Source: Pseudomonas violetae
GTDB taxonomy: Bacteria > Pseudomonadota > Gammaproteobacteria > Pseudomonadales > Pseudomonadaceae
Length of the DNA: 64,000 nt
Reading direction: 5' to 3'
Assembly (NCBI RefSeq): GCF_023072615.1
Contig: NZ_JAKNRW010000005.1
Span: 124,001 to 188,000, forward strand
The position numbers and the translations under genes were made by a program. Shown piece by piece: positions 63,034-64,000 of this stretch. The notes under the pieces were generated by a model, which saw only the letters and a program-made list of their open reading frames with translations, had not been told where the DNA came from and did no database searches. Position 1 is the first letter of the stretch, and every line of letters starts with the position of its first letter.

Positions 63034-64000
63034 ATGTCGAAGAATCTGCTGGCCAGACTCAGTCTGATTGCACTGGCGCTGACGCTGGGCGCGTGTGACA
63101 AGTCGTCGATCGCCGAAGAAGCGGCACCGCTGGCCACCGTGCGCATCGAAACCATTGAGGCGCGACCACTGTCGATTACCAGCGAACTAAGCGGACGAAT
63201 TGCCGCGCCGCGCATGGCTGAAGTCCGCGCCCGGGTGCCTGGCGTGGTCCTGCAGCGCACCTTCCGCGAAGGCAGCGACGTCAAGCAGGGGGACGTGCTG
63301 TTTCGCATTGACCCGGCCCCCTTCAAGGCCGACCTGGACAGCGCCGAAGCTGCGCTGCGCAAGGCCGAGGCCAACGCATTCCAGGCGCGCCTGCAGGAAC
63401 AGCGCTACGCCCAACTGGTGGAAGGCAACGCCATCAGCGGCCAGGATTACGACAATGCCCGGGCTGCGGTTCGGCAAACCGCCGCCGATGTCGCCGGCAA
63501 CAAGGCCGCCGTCGAACGGGCCAGGCTCAATCTTGGCTATGCCACCGTCACCGCGCCAATTTCCGGTCGCATCGGGCGTGCCCTGGTAACGGAGGGCGCA
63601 CTGGTCGGGCAAAATGAAACCACGCCCCTGGCGTTGATCCAGCAACTCAACCCGATCCATGCCGACCTGACTCAATCGACCCGCGAGCTCAACGACCTGC
63701 GCCGCGCGTTCCGCTCCGGCCAATTGCAGCAGGTGGGTCAGGGCCAGGCCAAGGCCACGCTGATCCAGGACGACGGCAGCCTCTACCCGCTGCCGGGCAA
63801 ACTGTTGTTCACCGACATAACGGTCGACCCGGGCACCGGCCAGATCACCCTGCGCAGCGAATTCCCCAACCCGGACCTCGACTTGCTGCCCGGCAGTTTC
63901 GTGCGGGTGCGCCTGGAACAGGCGATCGACCAGCAGGGCATCAGCGTGCCGCAACGGGCCGTCCAGCGTGACAGCGCGGGGGTCGCCCAGGTGTTGCTGC
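63034..64000 (+). CDS. RND efflux periplasmic adaptor subunit, 3' end outside the window
   Basis: The first 322 codons of a membrane-fusion protein. The signal is a lipoprotein type (LSLIALALTLGAC, lipid Cys about residue 21). The mature part has the biotinyl-lipoyl half-motifs GVVLQRTFREGSDVKQGDVLFRIDP and LNLGYATVTAPISGRIGRALVTEGALVG around an alpha-hairpin (about 85-145), then the beta-barrel domain. It resembles MexA/AcrA-like adaptors. An RND pump gene is expected just downstream. Divergent from a two-component system, so induction by that system is likely. The right edge cuts the gene. Confidence 0.9.
   Translation, partial: MSKNLLARLSLIALALTLGACDKSSIAEEAAPLATVRIETIEARPLSITSELSGRIAAPRMAEVRARVPGVVLQRTFREGSDVKQGDVLFRIDPAPFKADLDSAEAALRKAEANAFQARLQEQRYAQLVEGNAISGQDYDNARAAVRQTAADVAGNKAAVERARLNLGYATVTAPISGRIGRALVTEGALVGQNETTPLALIQQLNPIHADLTQSTRELNDLRRAFRSGQLQQVGQGQAKATLIQDDGSLYPLPGKLLFTDITVDPGTGQITLRSEFPNPDLDLLPGSFVRVRLEQAIDQQGISVPQRAVQRDSAGVAQVLL

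Overview
The window is a stretch of chromosome from a Pseudomonas, most likely of the P. fluorescens group. The evidence is the P. fluorescens-type mannitol/arabitol operon mtlR-mtlEFGKDYZ, the functional-amyloid operon fapABCDEF, Pseudomonas-restricted small families (DUF2790, DUF1652), high GC, and several copies of a REP element built on the core GTGGGAGCGGGCTTGCTCGC. No rRNA, tRNA, CRISPR array, insertion sequence or prophage was seen. The gene content is mostly core or near-core metabolism, envelope and regulation.

Layout. 1-1.2 kb: 3' part of a glycosyltransferase gene. 1.3-10.7 kb: mtlR (AraC-type activator) and the polyol operon, consisting of a periplasmic binding protein, two permeases, an ATPase, mannitol dehydrogenase, xylulokinase and fructokinase. 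It imports mannitol, arabitol and sorbitol and feeds fructose-6-P and xylulose-5-P into central metabolism. 10.9-17 kb: small Pseudomonas proteins, a catalytic-domain-only threonine dehydratase whose gene ends inside an octanucleotide tandem repeat, a PQQ-type aldose dehydrogenase, Ku, and the lipid A hydroxylase LpxO. 17-28 kb: the ABC-F protein YbiT, an MFS transporter, an alpha/beta hydrolase, AzoR with a divergent LysR regulator, a MmcQ/YjbR protein, a DUF1294 protein coupled to UppP, a Cache-domain chemoreceptor, and PnuC coupled to a NadR-type kinase.

28.3-35 kb is the most distinctive region. The fapABCDEF operon is preceded by a sigma-54-type promoter with palindromic upstream elements, and is followed, convergently, by a sigma-54 enhancer-binding protein with an intact GAFTGA motif. 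FapC carries five Asn-Asn-Gly-His repeats and a very long Ser/Lys/Tyr-rich linker. An intrinsic terminator lies between fapC and fapD.

35-50 kb: a small conserved protein, a delta-60 repeat protein, NhaB, a translationally coupled gnd-zwf-Cof phosphatase operon, the phosphoethanolamine transferase CptA, a TonB-dependent siderophore receptor interrupted by one in-frame amber codon, a GNAT acetyltransferase, a DinB-family protein and ZapE. 49.7-57 kb: agmatinase with a divergent LysR regulator and a purine-type permease, a LEA-type lipoprotein, a DUF883 protein, DpkA (delta1-piperideine-2-carboxylate reductase), and a winged-helix regulator. 57-64 kb: a DUF411 protein coupled to a YqaA-type membrane protein, an alpha/beta hydrolase, a decayed 2-hydroxyacid dehydrogenase, a TPR protein, and a two-component system divergent from an RND efflux adaptor cut by the right edge.

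The most useful new leads are the fap promoter/enhancer arrangement and terminator, the FapC repeats, the candidate leader peptide or small RNA and the octamer array around the threonine dehydratase gene, paired AACAATAA motifs in front of mtlR and mtlE, and the amber codon in the siderophore receptor. All functional calls rest on reading the sequence and on recalled family knowledge; no database search was run.
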